Notes under the pieces: model-generated
Database searches by the model: none
What the model was told of the DNA's origin: nothing
The model's input: only the letters and a program-made list of their open reading frames with translations
Assembly (NCBI RefSeq): GCF_002217755.1
Contig: NZ_BCFL01000017.1
Span: 1,058,384-1,122,383, forward strand
Direction of reading: 5' to 3'
Source of the DNA: Streptomyces hyaluromycini
Lineage (GTDB): Bacteria > Actinomycetota > Actinomycetes > Streptomycetales > Streptomycetaceae
Length of the DNA stretch: 64,000 nucleotides
Translations under genes and position numbers: made by a program
Part shown: in pieces, positions 60,703 through 64,000 of the stretch
How positions within the stretch are numbered: the first letter of the stretch is position 1
Layout: the number at the start of each line of letters is the position of its first letter

Positions 60703-62583
60703 CTACCGGCAGGTGAACTTCGACTCGGCCCAGTCGGCGAGCGCCACCGCGTCGAAGGCGGTCCGCGGTTCGACGACCAGACGCACGGTCCGGTGCCCGG
60801 TCAGGTCCACATGGACGGGTACGGCGGCCTGTCCGCCCTCGACCACCCCGGACCGCCACAACCGCGCCCCGTCCGCGTAGACGGCGAAGGTGACCTGGCC
60901 GAGGCCGAGGGTCATGTCGTCGACGCCGGCCATCGCGTCGTACGCGGTGCACTGCCGGTTGAGGTCGATGGTGACGGAGGACCGGCCGTGCACGGTGACG
61001 CCGTGCGCGTACTCCTTGCCGGCGACCGTCACGCCGTACCGCTGCCACACCCAGCTGCTCTCGCCGAGCCGCATCTCGGGCCGGGTGCCGTCGCCGGTGA
61101 CGTCGAAGCCCAGCTCGCTCCACTGGTAGACGACCGGGGCGGGCGGCGGAGTGGGTGTCGGCGTGGGGGTGGGGGTCGGTCTCGGGGTCGGGGTGGGTGA
61201 CGGGGTGGGGGTCGGCTTCGGACTCGGGGTGGGACGGGGGCTCGTGCTCGGGGCCGGTGTCGGGGTCGGTGTCGGAGTGGGTGTCGGGGTCGGTTCGGGG
61301 GCGAGGACGACCGGCTCGGGTGCCGGTTTCCTCTTCGTCGGGGTGGGGGTCGGTGCCCCGGGCCGCACGGCCGGCGCGGACGGGGTGGGTTTCGCGGCCT
61401 CCTTGACCGGGTGGCTGTCGTTCGTCAGGGCGAGGGCCACCACGGCGATCGCCGCCGCGACCACTCCGGCGGCGATACCGGCCTTCACCGGCCCCGCGAG
61501 CCCCTCCGAGGCGGCGGCACCCCCGGCCCCGCCGCCCGCCCGGCCGGACGAACCGCTCGCCGCGGCGGCCGCGCCCGCGGCCCCCGCTCCGGCGCCCCCG
61601 GCGATGATCCCGAGCGCCTTCGCGTACCCGGCGGCCCCGAACCAGCCGATGACCGCGACCGGTACGACGGCCGGGATACCGCTCGCGACCTCTTCGATCT
61701 GGGCGGCGGCCAGCCGGCACCTGGCGCACTCCTCCAGGTGCTTGCGCAGCCCCCGCTCGGCGCGGACCCGCAGCTTGCGGCGGGCGTAGCCGCCGAGCAG
61801 GTCGGCGTAGCGGGCGCACTCCTCGTCGTCGATGAGGGAGGCGCTCACATGGGCCTGGAGGTAGGCCTGCTTGAGGCCCTCACGGGCCCGGCTGGCGAGG
61901 ACCCGGGTGCCGTTGGCGTCCAGCCCGAAGAGGACGGCCACCTCGCTCGGCGACTCGTCCTCGACCTCGGTGTGCCACAGCACCGCCTGCCAGCGCTCCG
62001 GCAGCGAGCGGAAGGCCTGCATCGCCATCGACTGCTCGGCCTCGTGCATCGCGCGCACATCCGCGCCGAGGTCGAGTGCGCCGGCGTCGGACACCTCGGT
62101 GCCGTGCGAGGCATGGGCCGCGAACAGCGCGAAGTCGTCGACGAGTTGCTCTCGCCCGGCCGACTTGATCCACTGCGCGGCGACCCGCCGTACCGAGGTG
62201 AGCAGGTAGGCGCGCACGGCGTACTCGGGCCCGGACCCGCCGCGCACCGCCTGCAGCATGCGGGCGAACACCTCGGCGGTCAGGTCGTCGGCGGTGTGCC
62301 GGTCCCGGCAGCAGCTCCGCGCATAGCGCCGCACCGCGTCCGCGTGCCGCCAGTAAAGCTCCTCGTAGGCCGAGTCGTCGCCGGCCCGCATCCGCTCGAT
62401 CAACTGGCTGTCGGGGTGCGGCAGCTCCCGGGGCGGCCGCAGGACACTCCCGTCCCGCTGTGCCGGAACGTTCCCTTCCGGCGGTTCGCCGGCCGGTGGC
62501 ACCCCGGCCCGCCCGCCCTGGCTGGGCACCTGCGGCGAGGCCGTCCCCTCACCGACGGACTCGTCCCACCCGTCAACGCTCAT
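60703..62583 (-). CDS. ECF-type sigma factor fused to NPCBM domain
   Basis: A 626-residue protein from ATG 62583. Residues 60-230 are sigma70 regions 2 ([43 protein letters not shown]) and 4 ([49 protein letters not shown]). A zinc-finger-like anti-sigma segment follows ([18 protein letters not shown]), then a hydrophobic helix ([16 protein letters not shown]), a Pro/Thr linker of about 80 residues (PTPTPTPTP) and a C-terminal NPCBM carbohydrate-binding domain. The order implies a cytosolic sigma and an outside sensor on one chain. SCO4117 is the probable relative. Confidence 0.87.
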   Translation of the reverse strand: MSVDGWDESVGEGTASPQVPSQGGRAGVPPAGEPPEGNVPAQRDGSVLRPPRELPHPDSQLIERMRAGDDSAYEELYWRHADAVRRYARSCCRDRHTADDLTAEVFARMLQAVRGGSGPEYAVRAYLLTSVRRVAAQWIKSAGREQLVDDFALFAAHASHGTEVSDAGALDLGADVRAMHEAEQSMAMQAFRSLPERWQAVLWHTEVEDESPSEVAVLFGLDANGTRVLASRAREGLKQAYLQAHVSASLIDDEECARYADLLGGYARRKLRVRAERGLRKHLEECARCRLAAAQIEEVASGIPAVVPVAVIGWFGAAGYAKALGIIAGGAGAGAAGAAAAASGSSGRAGGGAGGAAASEGLAGPVKAGIAAGVVAAAIAVVALALTNDSHPVKEAAKPTPSAPAVRPGAPTPTPTKRKPAPEPVVLAPEPTPTPTPTPTPTPAPSTSPRPTPSPKPTPTPSPTPTPRPTPTPTPTPTPPPAPVVYQWSELGFDVTGDGTRPEMRLGESSWVWQRYGVTVAGKEYAHGVTVHGRSSVTIDLNRQCTAYDAMAGVDDMTLGLGQVTFAVYADGARLWRSGVVEGGQAAVPVHVDLTGHRTVRLVVEPRTAFDAVALADWAESKFTCR

Positions 62584-62678
62584 CGCGGAACGCCCCCGAT
62601 GCCTGCCCAACCGACCGAATCACCGGCTCAGACTGCCACACCGCCTTTTACCCGGACCCCGGAGTGACAACACGGTCA

Positions 62679-62742
62679 CCCGGAAGGGGAAACGGCGGGA
62701 CTGGAGCGGCCCCGGAAGGGGAAACGGCGGGACTGGAGCGCC
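62679..62742. repeat. 32-bp tandem repeat
   Basis: Two copies of a 32-base unit beginning CCCGGAAGGGGAAACGGCGG (62679 and 62711), directly before the hairpin of the intergenic repeat at 62738. Confidence 0.8.
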
Positions 62743-62823
62743 CCGCAAGGGGCGCGGGGCTGTGTTTGATGTGCGGCCGCCGCCGGGCGGGCGCGACCAG
62801 CCACAACTCACCCGCACCCGCCC
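62738..62823 (+). repeat. intergenic repeat with GGGGCGC hairpin (copy 3)
   Basis: GCGCCCC GCAA GGGGCGC (62738-62755) with a GCGCGACCAGCC and CACCCGCACCCGCCC tail, like the copies at 4279 and 53045. It lies between the sigma gene and the AtrA-like gene, both read leftward, and could end the atrA-like transcript. Confidence 0.75.
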
Positions 62824-62877
62824 ACGGTCATGCCCCGGCACACGCCGCCGCGCTCCCGCGGGCACCGCGAGCCACCA

Positions 62878-63660
62878 TCACTGCCGGGACCGCAGCCCCT
62901 CCAGCAAGATGTCCAGCAACCGAGCCGAAGCCGCCGCCTGCTGCGCAGCATCCGGCAGGGACGGCGCCGCCGTGGCGATCACCAGCAGCACGTCGGACAC
63001 CGAGACGTCCGGGCGCAACTCGCCCGCCTCCCGAGCCCGTTCCACCAGCCGCCCCACGACGTCGAGCAGCGCGGCCGCGCCCGAGTCGTCGTCGGCGGCG
63101 TCGGCCACCGGCTCCCGCTCCTCCGGCACCAGCCGCAACTCCCCGGCCCCCGGCTGCGTCCGCTGCTGCGGCACCCGGGCCTCCTCGGTCCCGGAGCCGG
63201 CCCCGGAACCGCCGATCTCCTCCGGCACCCCGACCCGAAGGACCTGCGGCGGCAGCAACCGCCCGGCCCCCGACGCCACCGACGTCCGCAGGAAGCGCGA
63301 CAGCGCCGACCACGGCTCGTCCTCCTGCCCGAGCGCGGCCCGCGCCTGGTCGGTCAGCCGGGAGGTCTCCTCCTCGGCTATCCGCCGTACCAGCACGTCC
63401 TTGCTCGGGAAGCGCCGGTACACGGTGCCGACCCCGACCCGCGCCCGCCGCGCCACGTCCTCCATCGGCGCGCCGTACCCCAGCTCGCCGAAGACCTCAC
63501 GCGCCGCACGCAGCACGTGCTCCAGATTGCGCTGTGCGTCCACCCGCAACGGCGTCGTACGCGGCCCGTCACCGCGTCCGTTGCCCGCCGTCGCGCTCAC
63601 CGTTCCGCCACCGGCCGCCAGAGCGGAGGCCGATGCCCAATGTGTGTCCTGAATGTGCAT
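62878..63660 (-). CDS. atrA: AtrA-like TetR-family regulator
   Basis: A 260-residue regulator from ATG 63660 (MHIQDTHWASASALAAGGG) after GGGGGAA. The TetR HTH is VDAQRNLEHVLRAAREVFGELGYGAPMEDVARRARVGVGTVYRRFPSKDVLVRRIAEEE. The C-terminal ligand domain has WSALSRFLRTSVASGAGRLLPPQVLRVG and a variable acidic linker, ending ARLLDILLEGLRSRQ. From memory this matches AtrA (SCO4118), which activates actII-ORF4 in S. coelicolor and strR in S. griseus. It is transcribed alone. Confidence 0.86.
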   Translation of the reverse strand: MHIQDTHWASASALAAGGGTVSATAGNGRGDGPRTTPLRVDAQRNLEHVLRAAREVFGELGYGAPMEDVARRARVGVGTVYRRFPSKDVLVRRIAEEETSRLTDQARAALGQEDEPWSALSRFLRTSVASGAGRLLPPQVLRVGVPEEIGGSGAGSGTEEARVPQQRTQPGAGELRLVPEEREPVADAADDDSGAAALLDVVGRLVERAREAGELRPDVSVSDVLLVIATAAPSLPDAAQQAAASARLLDILLEGLRSRQ

Positions 63661-64000
63661 TTGTATTCCCCCGGTTAACGACGTCTCCCCCCGGAGACTC
63701 TCCCCGTCACTGATGGCCGGAGTGAGCGGAACTGCGACCGACCCATGACCGATCCATGGACCCCGGGCCGGGCGGACCGCCCGTCGCGACCCGTTCGACC
63801 ACATCCCCTACACCCCGTCGACACACGAACATAGTTGAGAGGCTGTCAATTCAGAAGGGGGACGTTCCGCACGGTGCGCCCCCCGATCGGAGTACGGGTC
63901 GTTTACCTCCCGATTCGGTGCCTTCGCGCCTCCCTGCCCGCCTCCGCTGACCTGGCCCTTTTCGTCCGGCCCGGCGTGCGCGCCCGGCGCCCGGCACAAC
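63661..64000. promoter_or_regulatory. upstream region of the atrA-like gene
   Basis: These 340 bases to the window edge carry no supported gene. The segment nearest the start (63661-63860) should hold the promoter; GTTGAGAGGCTGTCAATTC near 63833-63851, read leftward, includes TTGACAGCC, a candidate -35 box. The remainder may belong to the next gene's promoter. Confidence 0.45.

Overview
The window is high-GC actinobacterial DNA from the core of a Streptomyces-type chromosome. The signs are strong third-position GC, many GTG starts, long antisense shadow frames, Streptomyces-specific families (DUF5753 XRE regulators, DUF6879, DUF6415, SARP, an AtrA-like TetR) and short dispersed palindromes. 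From memory, the order of the backbone genes resembles the S. coelicolor stretch from about SCO4092 (hrpA) to SCO4118 (atrA); I could not check this.

Left backbone, 1-20.9 kb: a cut tRNA-Asp; hrpA helicase; a large secreted beta-helix/PKD protein; a PadR regulator with a membrane protein; a tRNA-Glu/Asp/Phe array; a membrane metallophosphoesterase; a small zinc peptidase; a secreted propeller protein; a lipoprotein; a DEAD-box helicase with an RGG-like tail; an FG-GAP secreted protein; an APC permease; and tRNA-Lys.

Island, about 20.9-31.8 kb: the 3' part of tRNA-Lys is repeated at 31.74 kb, which gives attL/attR-like ends about 10.8 kb apart. Inside are two copies of a three-gene module (small IP-rich protein, DUF6879, XRE/DUF5753), one intact and one whose regulator is cut short and joined to a diaminopimelate epimerase fragment. 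There is also a DUF6415 pair, a decayed phage lysis cassette, a two-component system, a membrane protein with a methyltransferase, and a possible SUKH-type protein. No integrase is visible, so the island looks like a relic or a non-autonomous element. A second related two-component system, a Tat-exported hydrolase, a truncated SUKH gene and a degenerate third tRNA-Lys-like scrap follow (32.0-35.9 kb), so the accessory zone may extend to about 35.9 kb.

Right backbone, 36-64 kb: a second beta-helix/PKD paralogue; an O-methyltransferase; a locus of ribA, marR and a RibD-like protein with inverted domain order, with three matching palindromes at its promoters; a regulator with divergent SnoaL-like secreted protein; an MBL-fold hydrolase; initiator tRNA; a PP2C phosphatase; a c-di-AMP (ydaO) riboswitch ahead of an M23 peptidase; an aldo/keto reductase broken by a palindromic insertion; prsW; trmB; lhgO; a sporulation-associated regulator; an asparagine-synthetase-like protein overlapping a SARP regulator; a sigma factor fused to an NPCBM domain; and an AtrA-like regulator.

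The strongest leads are the duplicated DUF6879 module on the tRNA-Lys island, the MarR-controlled early-riboflavin locus, the palindrome insertions inside genes, and the catalytically odd AsnB-like/SARP pair.
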